DNA of 64,000 nt from CAYNWT01 sp964450955. Lineage in GTDB: Bacteria > Planctomycetota > Planctomycetia > Planctomycetales > Planctomycetaceae. This document shows, piece after piece, positions 46,110 to 55,224 of the stretch. Under the pieces are notes generated by a model. It did not search any database, was not told where the DNA came from, and saw only the letters and a program-made list of their open reading frames with translations. Position numbers and translations under genes: made by a program. The stretch is taken from contig CAYVFI010000011.1 of assembly GCA_964450955.1 (NCBI GenBank), positions 91,870 to 155,869 of the forward strand. Reading direction: 5' to 3'. The first letter of the stretch is position 1. Each line of letters opens with the position of its first letter.

Positions 46110-46538
46110 ATGTTCAAGCACCCAAGCCAAACAAGACCTGCACCGACGTGCCCCGGTACCCAATCCGATCGGCGCGGTGCGACGGCCGTCGAGTTCGCGA
46201 TCGTGCTGCCGGTTCTGCTGATCTTTGTATTTGGCTTGTTTGAGTTGTATTCGGTCTATCGAGTCCACTCAGAAGCAGTAACAGCGCTGGCTCAGGGAAG
46301 CCGAGAGGCATCCATTCTGACATCCACAAACACAGACATTGAATCGGCGATTCGCAACAACCTGAAAATATTTGGTATCTGTGATCCGGACATCGTTGTC
46401 GAGCCCCTCGACATCAATTCGACGACTCCGGAAATTGACATTTCGGTGACCATCCAACCCGGCATCGCGAACGGGCTTTTCGTCTATCGTTACTTTGGCG
46501 GCAACATTGTTAAGTCAATCACCTACCGTCGGCTATAA
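46110..46538 (+). CDS. TadE-like pseudopilin
   Basis: A 142-residue protein with leader SDRRGATAVEFAIVLPVLLIFVFG, giving the TadE pattern (RRGAxAVEFA) and a hydrophobic helix at about residues 28-48. The rest is beta-rich. It lies between the other TadE-like gene and the TadG-like gene, so the three probably form one transcription unit for a Tad pilus-like structure. Confidence 0.85.
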   Translation: MFKHPSQTRPAPTCPGTQSDRRGATAVEFAIVLPVLLIFVFGLFELYSVYRVHSEAVTALAQGSREASILTSTNTDIESAIRNNLKIFGICDPDIVVEPLDINSTTPEIDISVTIQPGIANGLFVYRYFGGNIVKSITYRRL

Positions 46539-46837
46539 AGCCTGTTAAGTGACTGGATATTGCAGGCCAATTGCATTGACGATTTTGGACCAGACGCCGC
46601 CTCAACCGATCAGCCTCAGCTCATCCGTCGGCGTTGTCGGTCCACTCGACACCAAGTTCGACCACTCCACACCAAGTTCGACCAGGCGAGACTCGCGAGT
46701 ACTTATTCATCGGCACAACTGATACAAGCACTGCCGATAGCAATTTTGAAACACGCATCATTGCCACCTCCGTGCTGGTTTCCAGGCTACAGTTGCACGT
46801 AGACCTTTAGGCTAGCCAGTAGCGAGAAGACCGCCCT

Positions 46838-47995
46838 ATGAAGAAGAAGCTATCTCTGGATACACAGGGCCGCCGCGGGGCAGTGCTTGTACTTTGCGCC
46901 TTTGTCATCGTCGCGTTGCTGACGGTTATCGCGGTGTCTTTGAACCTCTCATGGATTCAATTCAAGCGGCTGCAGGCCCAATCTGCCGCGGATCTGGGTT
47001 CAATCTCTGCGGTCAGTCACTTCGCTATTGAGCGGGAGGAAATGCTGGACCCGGCCCCCTCCCAGGCTCTTGCGGCTCGGGTGGTCGCACTAAACGAAGG
47101 CAGGCCTCTTGTTGAGCCCAGCCGCATTCGCTTTGGGTTCGTGGCCGACCAAAACGTTCACAACCCGGTATTTGTCGAAGACACCACCGGAATCAACGCG
47201 GCCAGTGTGGATAGAAGCCAATCTGCGACTCAGGTTCCGTTGTTCATGGGGTCGCTGTTGGGGCGATCGAATCACTTTGTCTCCGCCAAGGCCGTCAGTA
47301 CTTATCCGCCGCTCAACATCGTTTTATGCCTTGATGCGTCAAGATCCATGATCAGGCGGCCGGACGAAACGCTCCCACCAGGATCAGAAGATATCCATGG
47401 CCCGCCGCAGCCGGGCAGTCGGTGGAACGACCTTACCAGCACGGTTGATCGGTTTCTAACACAGGTTGCCCAATCTAACCCCTACGTGCGAGTCGGACTG
47501 GTCACGTTTGGCGGCGGGTTTCCAAGCATTCCGTCCCTCGGCCTAAGCCCTCTGGACGAAGACGCTGCACGCACAGAACAAACTTTTCGACCCCCACATC
47601 GAAGTTCAATCCGGCAGATTATGGACAGCTACGCTGCAATGCCAAGACTCGGGCTGGGAACGTATATTTTCGATGCGATTAAGCACAGTGAGGCGCTGAT
47701 GCAGAATCACGGCAACCGAAAAGCGGTTCGCATGATCATTCTTCTAAGCGATGGGCGCCAAGTGACGCACGTTGATGGAGCAGGCACGCGGCCTGAACCT
47801 TATCTGGCCGTCGACTGGACCAAAGCCAACGGAGTTCCGATCCATACCATTAACTTTCAAACGGGGCCGAATCCAACTCTGTCCAGGGTCGCGGATGAAA
47901 CCGGCGGCCTGGCGCTTGATGCCAGCGATGCCGCAGCGCTGGATGCAGCCTTCGAACACCTCGCTCAAATCGCGGCAACACGACTGGCACGCTGA
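46838..47995 (+). CDS. TadG-like protein with von Willebrand factor A domain
   Basis: A 385-residue protein. A basic leader and hydrophobic helix (RRGAVLVLCAFVIVALLTVIAV, about residues 12-35) match the TadG/TadE-like start. A Tad-type region to about residue 150 follows. The VWA domain starts at NIVLCLDASRSM, whose D-x-S-x-S is a MIDAS metal site, and continues with GLVTFGG and MIILLSDGRQ. TadG-type proteins anchor or regulate Flp pili at the outer membrane; the VWA domain suggests surface binding. A 299-base gap to the preceding gene holds two near-identical copies of CACACCAAGTTCGACCA-like sequence at about 46648-46686. No assembly ATPase is present. Confidence 0.87.
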   Translation: MKKKLSLDTQGRRGAVLVLCAFVIVALLTVIAVSLNLSWIQFKRLQAQSAADLGSISAVSHFAIEREEMLDPAPSQALAARVVALNEGRPLVEPSRIRFGFVADQNVHNPVFVEDTTGINAASVDRSQSATQVPLFMGSLLGRSNHFVSAKAVSTYPPLNIVLCLDASRSMIRRPDETLPPGSEDIHGPPQPGSRWNDLTSTVDRFLTQVAQSNPYVRVGLVTFGGGFPSIPSLGLSPLDEDAARTEQTFRPPHRSSIRQIMDSYAAMPRLGLGTYIFDAIKHSEALMQNHGNRKAVRMIILLSDGRQVTHVDGAGTRPEPYLAVDWTKANGVPIHTINFQTGPNPTLSRVADETGGLALDASDAAALDAAFEHLAQIAATRLAR

Positions 47996-48029
47996 CAAGG
48001 CACGCGTCCGTATTGACCGGCCGGTTTAG

Positions 48030-49463
48030 TCACTTCACACGCTGAGGTTGGCTGGCGTTTGTTTTCTTCAGCCACCCTTCCAGGTCTGTCCGAAGCTGTC
48101 TGGCTTTGTCGGGCATCGCCGCGGCCAGATCTTTCGACTCACCGATATCGTTCTTTAAGTTGTAAAGTTCTACGGAATCATCGTCGTAAAACTTCAGCAG
48201 CTTATAGTCACCAGACCGCACCGCGCTGGCGAGTCGGTTCTTTTTATGGAACGCGTAATTGGGATAGTGAAAGTAGAGAGACCTACGTTCCAGCTCTGCT
48301 TCACCTGTCAGCATCGGTAACAATGAGGTTCCGTCCGGAACATTGGATGTGTCCGGCTTCAAGTCCGCGGTGTCAAGAATCGTGGCGTGAATGTCCATGG
48401 TGATCACAGGGGCCGCGGTTCGCGTTGCAGGTTTCACTCGACCTGGCCAACGGACAATCATGGGAACTCGAATACCGCCTTCGTATAGGTATCCTTTTTC
48501 TGCGCGAAGTGGTTTCACGTTCGCGGCGAACGGCCCATTGTCGGATGTGAAGATCACCAGCGTCTCTTTATTCAGGCCCTGATCGTCGATCGCCCTGAGA
48601 AGCTTTCCGATGGACGCATCCATTCCCTCAATCATCGCGGCGTACGTTGGGTTCTCGATGCCCGGCCCTTTTCTCTTTTCATACTTGGCGATCAAATCTT
48701 TGGGGGCCTGGAACGGGTAGTGAACCGAATAGTTCCACCAGCATAGAAAGAACGGGCGATCGCTGGCCGTCGCTGACTTGATAAAACCAATGCATTCATC
48801 AGCGCAGCGGTCTGGCAGGTATTCGCCGTCTTTCTTTCCGACCAGGTTAGGAATCTTGTACGGACTGAAGTAGCTGGGCGGTCCGCCTAAACGAAAACCG
48901 CCGATGTTGATGTCGAACCCCTGATGTTCGGCTCGCAGTTCTTCATCCCGGGGCAACTTCCCCTGTGAATTCGGAATGGACTGCCGGCTATTGGAAAGAT
49001 GCCACTTGCCCACGAACCCAGTGGCATACCCGGCCTCCCTCAACTGCTCTGCAATGGTTACTCGTTCCAGCGGCAGGTGCCGCAACCAAATGGGCGTGAT
49101 TAAATTCGTGCCAGGTTTCCTGAACTTCGGCGCATGCCCTCCCGCATGATTCGTAATGTTCAATCGCGCCGGCGCTTCACCGGTCATTAAAGCAGCGCGA
49201 GTCGGCGTGCAAACGGCCGCGGCTGAATACGCATCCGTGAACAGTAACCCCTGCTCTGCCAACCGATCGATATTTGGCGTATCCAACTTCTCATTGCCGT
49301 AACAATGCAGGTCTTTCCAACCCAGGTCGTCGGCCATAATCAAAACGATGTTAGGCGTTTTGTCTTTTTCTGCCCCGTGAGCCAATGCGTTCGCCGAAAT
49401 CGCACTCAGACCGATGACCAAAGCTACTGAAACATCAAGTCCTGATTTGAACATCGGATTCAT
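48030..49463 (-). CDS. Secreted sulfatase (arylsulfatase A-like)
   Basis: A 477-residue product with a signal peptide (about residues 1-30) and motif CTPTR with C85. The active-site set is ADDLGWKD, GKWHLSN, YSVHYPF and TSDNGPFAA. It shares PARLNITNHAGG and a C-terminal DLEGWLKKTNA with the sulfatase at 32827, its closest relative in the window. ATG at 49463 is used; an internal ATG at codon 4 is equally possible. It is followed at 35 bases by the convergent end of the TadG-like gene and preceded by another sulfatase on the same strand (95 bases). Confidence 0.92.
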   Translation of the reverse strand: MNPMFKSGLDVSVALVIGLSAISANALAHGAEKDKTPNIVLIMADDLGWKDLHCYGNEKLDTPNIDRLAEQGLLFTDAYSAAAVCTPTRAALMTGEAPARLNITNHAGGHAPKFRKPGTNLITPIWLRHLPLERVTIAEQLREAGYATGFVGKWHLSNSRQSIPNSQGKLPRDEELRAEHQGFDINIGGFRLGGPPSYFSPYKIPNLVGKKDGEYLPDRCADECIGFIKSATASDRPFFLCWWNYSVHYPFQAPKDLIAKYEKRKGPGIENPTYAAMIEGMDASIGKLLRAIDDQGLNKETLVIFTSDNGPFAANVKPLRAEKGYLYEGGIRVPMIVRWPGRVKPATRTAAPVITMDIHATILDTADLKPDTSNVPDGTSLLPMLTGEAELERRSLYFHYPNYAFHKKNRLASAVRSGDYKLLKFYDDDSVELYNLKNDIGESKDLAAAMPDKARQLRTDLEGWLKKTNASQPQRVK

Positions 49464-49558
49464 TCTTAGTTGTTGATTGGAGTCGCGATCGGAGTCGCCT
49501 TACAGTGACGGTTACCTGATTCCCGGCTCACGTGTTGCGGTAGTCGGTTCGAATTGTG

Positions 49559-51043
49559 TCACAGACTCGCTGACTTATTCAGCACGCTTGGGGAATCTCG
49601 GTACACGTTCTTCGATTTGTTACCGGCAGGTTTTCGGTTGTGAGGTGCCTGACGACGATCCTTTTGAATGATTGTGCGGTCGAAAACTTTACCCGGCCGA
49701 ATCGGTTTGTGAGCCTCCCGCGCGAGGGATTTAAGCTGGTTCAGGATTTCGGGATGGTTAGCCGCGATGTCCTGCTGCTCTTCAATGTCCCTGGTCAGGT
49801 CATACAGTTGCCACTTTGTCTTTCCCTTCCGGTACGCTTTCCACTGTTTCATGCGCACAGCTTGTTGGTCGCGGTATTCCCAGTAGAGATGCGAATGTGT
49901 TTGCTGTCCTTGTTTGTTTAGCAATGTCGGCAGGAATGAGAGCCCATCAGTTTTGGGACTGGTGGAGTCTGTCAGTTTTGCCAGGGTGGGCATGACATCC
50001 TGGAAGCACAACAGGTGATCGGAAACTTCACCGGCCTTGATCCTGTTGGGCCAGCGAACCAGGTACGGCACTTTCAAACCGCCCTCGTAAAGCGATCCCT
50101 TGCCCGCGCGAAAGCGTTGGCCGGTTTTGGGGTTCAGGTTTGGAGCGAAAAAACCGTGAGGTCGCGCTTTGGTTTTGAAGTAGTCCTGCCCGCCGTTGTC
50201 TCCACACAGGAAGACTATTGTGTTCTCATCGATTTTTAATTCCTGCAGTAGGGCCAGAATTTCACCAAGCTGCCGATCAACCATGTGCATGAAGGCCGCA
50301 TACACTCGCGCGTCGCGGTCGGTCCGCTGCCCGGCAGTCCATGGTTTGTCTTCAAATAGTTGCCACGACGGATCGTCTTCGTCGATGCCCCACAAACCGT
50401 GCGGCGGTGTCCACGGCAGGTAGCAGAAGAACGGTTTATCTTTGTTCCCCTGTATGAACTTCTTTGCTTCTTTGAAGATCGCCAATTGAGCGTGCGTTTC
50501 TCCCTCAAAGAAGCTTTCGCCCTTGTTGCCCGGCAGCACCACTTCCTGGCTGTTACGAATCAGATACTGCGGATAGAACGTGTGAGCGTGAACCTGGTCG
50601 TAGTAGCCAAAGAAATCGTCGAAGCCATGCGTCTCAGGAACGCCGGTTGTCCCGCGTCCTCCGATACCCCATTTACCGTAGCCGCCAGTCACATAACCGG
50701 ATTGCTTCAGCATGCTGGCGACAGTCGGTTCGTCCGCTCGAATCGGTGAGAAGCCATCATTGATTCGCATCGACGTGTGGCCCGTATGCAGCCCCGTCAT
50801 CAGCACACACCGAGTTGGTCCGCACACCGGTGCTCCCGCGTAAGCGTTCGTAAAGCGAATACCCTCACTGGCGAAACGGTCGATGTTGGGCGTGAGTAAA
50901 TCAGGGTGCCCCATATGGCCCGACTCAAAGTAACCCCATTCATCCAGCATCAGGTAGATGATGTTGGGCTTCTCGCCTGCACAAATGCCGACAGGGTGAC
51001 ACGCCATGAACAGCAACAAAGTTACAACAAGTCTTCGATCCAT
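49559..51043 (-). CDS. Secreted sulfatase, divergent active site
   Basis: A 494-residue product with a signal peptide (about residues 1-22) and motif CGPTR with C74. The first metal site reads LDEWGY instead of DD, and the usual GKWHLG is GKWGIG, so the histidine of that motif is missing. The histidine in TPPHGLWG and the second metal site CGDNGGQD are kept. The changes suggest a distinct substrate class or reduced activity. The C-terminus is basic and low in complexity (QKDRRQAPHNRKPAGNKSKN). The frame is open to 51226, but the ATG at 51043 starts the signal peptide. It is divergent from the giant di-heme gene. Confidence 0.9.
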   Translation of the reverse strand: MDRRLVVTLLLFMACHPVGICAGEKPNIIYLMLDEWGYFESGHMGHPDLLTPNIDRFASEGIRFTNAYAGAPVCGPTRCVLMTGLHTGHTSMRINDGFSPIRADEPTVASMLKQSGYVTGGYGKWGIGGRGTTGVPETHGFDDFFGYYDQVHAHTFYPQYLIRNSQEVVLPGNKGESFFEGETHAQLAIFKEAKKFIQGNKDKPFFCYLPWTPPHGLWGIDEDDPSWQLFEDKPWTAGQRTDRDARVYAAFMHMVDRQLGEILALLQELKIDENTIVFLCGDNGGQDYFKTKARPHGFFAPNLNPKTGQRFRAGKGSLYEGGLKVPYLVRWPNRIKAGEVSDHLLCFQDVMPTLAKLTDSTSPKTDGLSFLPTLLNKQGQQTHSHLYWEYRDQQAVRMKQWKAYRKGKTKWQLYDLTRDIEEQQDIAANHPEILNQLKSLAREAHKPIRPGKVFDRTIIQKDRRQAPHNRKPAGNKSKNVYRDSPSVLNKSASL

Positions 51044-51434
51044 AAGTTTGGCGCCCCGAGGTTTTTCAGCCACCACAACACGGCCCGCGCCACCGCGTGG
51101 AACTCGCTCTGCCTGCAGACGGAATGGCTGGCACACGATCGATTCTGCGTCCGTACTATAGACCAGCCACACGGCGGGCGTGTTGCAAATCGATGGTTTG
51201 GTACAGATTCGTGTTGACCGGCGCAAGCGCGGTGTGGACCGGGTGTACTGGATTCCAACGAACCCGCCGCCTCTGTATTGCGGCGGAACCGAGAGCCGTG
51301 TCGGATACTTGTTCAGCCTCCCAGGGCAGCGACTTGCCCATTGTGAACGGCGTGGTTCGGTTGATAAGATCTATCAACCTATGCCACCGCCCTCCTGGTT
51401 GCCCTCCACACCCCCTCCCCCAAGGCTCCCGCAT
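51044..51434. other. Divergent intergenic region
   Basis: About 390 bases between the divergent sulfatase and giant di-heme protein genes. The right-hand frame is open through it, but the ATG at 51435 precedes the signal peptide and this stretch is not thought to be translated. No structure was recognised. Confidence 0.45.
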
Positions 51435-54400
51435 ATGCCATTCCTCCTGCGCTCACTTCGACAATCTCGTGGCGCCGTGGTCGCGTTGCTGACCCTGTTC
51501 GCCGCACAGACCACCATCGCGCAAACACAGACATCGTTCCAGTTCAGGAAAGGCGATGTTGTTGCGATTTACGGCAATGGGCTGGCCGACCGAATGCAAC
51601 ACGATCCATGGGTTGAAGCAGTCCTGCAGACTCACCTCAAGGGCATGAATGTCAGCTTTCGAAACATGAGCTTCTCCGGCGATGTCGTCAACAAACGACC
51701 TCGCAACAAGGGCTTCACCAACGACACTGAGTACCTGCAGCATGTTGGCCCGGACGTCATTTTCGTGATGTACGGCTACAACGAATCCCACGCCGGACCA
51801 GGCGGGGCGGCCGCATATCAGAAGGAACTGGTCAAGCTGGTCGCAAAGTACAGCGCTTTAAGAAAACAAAAGGGCGTCGAGGCTCGCTTTGTCTTGTTCA
51901 GCCCGATCGCTTACGAAAACACCGGCAGCCCGCATCTTCCGGACGGAACCGAACTTAACAGGAACCTCAAGGCATTCACCGACGCCACACGACGCGCGGC
52001 CGCAGAAGTCAAAGCCGCGTTTGTGGATCTGTACTCACCCACGTTGCAGCTTTTCGAATCGTCCGAAAAGCAATTCACACTCAACGGAATCCACTTAAAC
52101 GCAGCCGGCTACAAGCAACTCGCCGGGTTCATTTCCCAGGCGATACTTGGCAAGCCCGTTCCTGCAGACGATCAGCTATCGGGCGTGTACGGGGCCATCG
52201 AAGACAAGAACTGGCATTGGCACAATCGCTACCGAGCGACCGACGGAAACGACATCTGGGGATCTCGATCGAGTCTCAGCTTCGTTGATGGGCAAACCAA
52301 CGCTGACGTGCTGGTTCATGAACTCAAAATGCTGGACCTCATGTCGGCGAACCGTGACAAAGCGATTTGGTCAGCGGCCAACGGCAAGAACATCAAGCCA
52401 GACGACAGCAACGTCCCTGCCCCGGTTAAAGTGACATCCAATGTGGGTGGAGGCAGCCGCAGTTCAAACGCAGACAAAGAAGGCAGCACTGACTACCTGA
52501 CTCCTGAGGATAGCCTGGCAAAGATCAAGGTTGCCGAAGGCTTCGAACTTAACATCTTTGCGTCCGAAGACATGTTTCCCGACCTGGCAAACCCTGTTCA
52601 GATGCAAGTCGATAGCAAAGGCCGACTGTGGGCCGCCAGTTGGAATTCGTACCCCAAGTGGGAACCAGGCGCGGAACTCAAAGATAGCCTCATGATCTTT
52701 GAAGACACCGACAATGATGGTGTTGCCGACAAGCGAAAAATTTTCGCTAACATTCACAATCCGCTGGGTTTTGAATTCTGGGGCGGCGGTGTATTGGTCA
52801 CCTCTGGTCCTGACCTTATCTTTCTGAAGGACACTGACGGAGACGATAAGGCCGACGTCCGATACCCGATTCTCCAGGGACTGGGTACCTCAGACACACA
52901 CCACGCCGCAAACAATCTGGTTTACGGACCGGACGGCGGTATCTACTGGCAAAGCGGAATCTTTTTGGTGCACAACCACGAAACGCCGTGGAAGCAAAAC
53001 CTCAACACCGGTGGATCGGGCCTGTATCGGTTTGACCCACGCACATTTGCCATTACGCCAATCGCAGCCAACAGCCCCAACCCGCACGGGACCAGCTTCG
53101 ACCGATGGGGCTACTGTTACGCAAACGACGGCACCGGAGGAAAGTCGTACCAGGTTCGGCCGTTTAAAAACGGGTTCCGCATGCACACGCTTCTCACCAA
53201 GGAATTTCGTCCGGTTCCAGCCAACGAAATTTTGTCTTCCACACACTTCCCGGACGAGATGCAGGATGACTTCCTTGTTCTCAACGTAATTGGGTTCCTT
53301 GGAATCAAGCAGTACAACCTGGACCGAGGGGATGGCGGCAAACGCGAGTATGGACATGTATGGGGAACCCCCGGCGTCGAACTGATTAACGGCGAAGACC
53401 GAAATTTTCGGCCAAGTGACGCGGTCGTTGGTGCTGACGGTGCCCTGTACATTGCGGACTGGCACAACATGATCATCGGCCATATGCAGCACAATATTCG
53501 TGACCCCAGTCGAGACCACAAGCACGGTCGTATTTTCCGCCTCACCGCCAAGGGGCGTCCGCTTCAAAAGCCGGTCGCCATCGCTGGTGAATCAATCGAG
53601 ACGTTACTGGAAAATCTCAAACACCCTGCCAACGGAGTTCGGCACCGCACGCGAATCGAACTTAGCGGACGAGACTCAAAGGCTGTCATTGCGGCAACTC
53701 AAGAATGGATGCGAGACTTCGATCAAAACGACGAAGCCGAAGCCCATCATTTGCTGGAGGCACTTTGGATGCACCAGCAGCACAATGTGAAGAACGTTGC
53801 GTTGCTGGACAAACTATTGGAATCCGAAGTCCCCCACGCAGCCGTCGCCGCGCGGACGGTCAGGCACTTCTGGGATAAGGTCAACGTCAAAGGTGCCACC
53901 GGGTTTGCCGCATCGCCTGAACTAAGGTTGGTCAACTTCCGACCGCCACGGCATCTCGATAAGAAGTACCACAACTTGTACAAACGCGGTGCAGGAATCT
54001 ACCAACGCGAATCCCATTGCGCGACTTGTCACCAGACGAATGGTCAGGGTAACGGCATCGTTTACCCAACACTGGTGAAAAGCCCGTGGGTCACCGGCAG
54101 CGAAGATCGGCTGGTCAAATTGGCTCTGCACGGTATGTGGGGCAAGCTGAAGGTTCGCGGCAAAACCTACGACCCGGCTCGCGGTGTTCCACCGATGACC
54201 GCGTTCCGCGATCTGCTGAAAGACGATGAAGTGGCCGCAGTCTTAACCTTCGTCCGGAACACATGGGGCAACAAGGCTTCAGCAATCAACGCCAAAACCG
54301 TCGCGCGCGTTCGAGCGGAAACGTCGGGACGAAGCATCTTCTGGAAACCAGATGAACTACTGGCCCAACACCCGCTTGAGAAAGAACTGATGGTCAAAGG

Positions 54401-54923
54401 CGATCAGACTGAGGAAACCATTTCCAACGTCAGCCTTGAGAACGAACTGCTTAAACAACCTGCTTCGAAGCTCGCTGAAATTGCCATGGCCCAGGGGAAA
54501 GCGTCGCGTGGCCAGGCGTTGTTCTACCGATCGGCAGCGGCTTGCTTTGCATGCCACGACCCGCCAGCGGGCACACCTCGACTTGGCCCGGACCTGACGA
54601 AACTTGCGACCATGGCCACCCACGAAGACCTTGTGAACGCACTGCTAAGACCCTCGGCAAAGATCGACAAGGAATACGCGCAGGTCACGGTCGTAACGGA
54701 CGACGGCAAAGCGATTACCGGCATCCGGGTATCCGAAACCGACGACGAGATTGTGCTCAGAAACCTGGCCGAGCCGAAACCTATCAGGATCCCAACTGAT
54801 GCGATTGACGAGATTGTCGAATCAAAAATTTCCCTGATGCCGGCAAACCTTGTACGTCTGCTAAAAAATCGGCAGCAGTTCAACGACCTGATGAAGTACA
54901 TCATTGAAGTCCGCAAACGGTAG
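51435..54923 (+). CDS. Giant secreted SGNH/beta-propeller/di-heme cytochrome (PVC-type CxxCH protein)
   Basis: An 1162-residue paralogue of the protein at 7685-11635 with the same order of parts. A signal peptide covers about residues 1-30. The SGNH-like domain shows YGNGLADRMQ in place of GNSL, MYGYNESHAG and NGIHLNAAGY. The PVC-type propeller contains FEDTDNDGVADK, DTDGDDKADV and DGALYIADWHNMIIGHMQH. A short HEAT-like part follows. Heme sites are CATCH at C862-H866 and CFACH at C1037-H1041. The C-terminal heme-binding domain ends with LVRLLKNRQQFNDLMKYI. Compared with the paralogue, the HEAT region is shorter. The Gly-Asp-Ser motif is degenerate (GNGL), so esterase activity is uncertain. 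The ATG at 51435 is chosen over the upstream TTG for the signal peptide. Confidence 0.88.
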   Translation: MPFLLRSLRQSRGAVVALLTLFAAQTTIAQTQTSFQFRKGDVVAIYGNGLADRMQHDPWVEAVLQTHLKGMNVSFRNMSFSGDVVNKRPRNKGFTNDTEYLQHVGPDVIFVMYGYNESHAGPGGAAAYQKELVKLVAKYSALRKQKGVEARFVLFSPIAYENTGSPHLPDGTELNRNLKAFTDATRRAAAEVKAAFVDLYSPTLQLFESSEKQFTLNGIHLNAAGYKQLAGFISQAILGKPVPADDQLSGVYGAIEDKNWHWHNRYRATDGNDIWGSRSSLSFVDGQTNADVLVHELKMLDLMSANRDKAIWSAANGKNIKPDDSNVPAPVKVTSNVGGGSRSSNADKEGSTDYLTPEDSLAKIKVAEGFELNIFASEDMFPDLANPVQMQVDSKGRLWAASWNSYPKWEPGAELKDSLMIFEDTDNDGVADKRKIFANIHNPLGFEFWGGGVLVTSGPDLIFLKDTDGDDKADVRYPILQGLGTSDTHHAANNLVYGPDGGIYWQSGIFLVHNHETPWKQNLNTGGSGLYRFDPRTFAITPIAANSPNPHGTSFDRWGYCYANDGTGGKSYQVRPFKNGFRMHTLLTKEFRPVPANEILSSTHFPDEMQDDFLVLNVIGFLGIKQYNLDRGDGGKREYGHVWGTPGVELINGEDRNFRPSDAVVGADGALYIADWHNMIIGHMQHNIRDPSRDHKHGRIFRLTAKGRPLQKPVAIAGESIETLLENLKHPANGVRHRTRIELSGRDSKAVIAATQEWMRDFDQNDEAEAHHLLEALWMHQQHNVKNVALLDKLLESEVPHAAVAARTVRHFWDKVNVKGATGFAASPELRLVNFRPPRHLDKKYHNLYKRGAGIYQRESHCATCHQTNGQGNGIVYPTLVKSPWVTGSEDRLVKLALHGMWGKLKVRGKTYDPARGVPPMTAFRDLLKDDEVAAVLTFVRNTWGNKASAINAKTVARVRAETSGRSIFWKPDELLAQHPLEKELMVKGDQTEETISNVSLENELLKQPASKLAEIAMAQGKASRGQALFYRSAAACFACHDPPAGTPRLGPDLTKLATMATHEDLVNALLRPSAKIDKEYAQVTVVTDDGKAITGIRVSETDDEIVLRNLAEPKPIRIPTDAIDEIVESKISLMPANLVRLLKNRQQFNDLMKYIIEVRKR

Positions 54924-55224
54924 TCCGCGCAAGCGTTCAAACAAGGCCGCACCGACGCCACCGTCCGACCCCGATTCTTGAATCAGGGGTTCGGCGGCTT
55001 CACGCCCGATTGTCTATCGCACATTTCAGTGGTGCCAAACTCGTGAAACCACAGGCTGAAGTCGGCGGCTGGTTGCATCGACGGTAGGACGTGCGGCCGC
55101 GAGCAGGCAAATCGCTGAACCAAAACCCGGCCCGCGGTCTTCAGGCAAATACCACCAACTCGCCCGTGCGTCTCTGGCCGGGTAAGATGGATTGCTTCCC
55201 AACCGCCTGGTCCCGGATCGAGCA
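54924..55224. other. Intergenic region
   Basis: About 300 bases between the di-heme protein gene and the next sulfatase on the same strand. No repeat, RNA or clear terminator was recognised. Confidence 0.4.
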
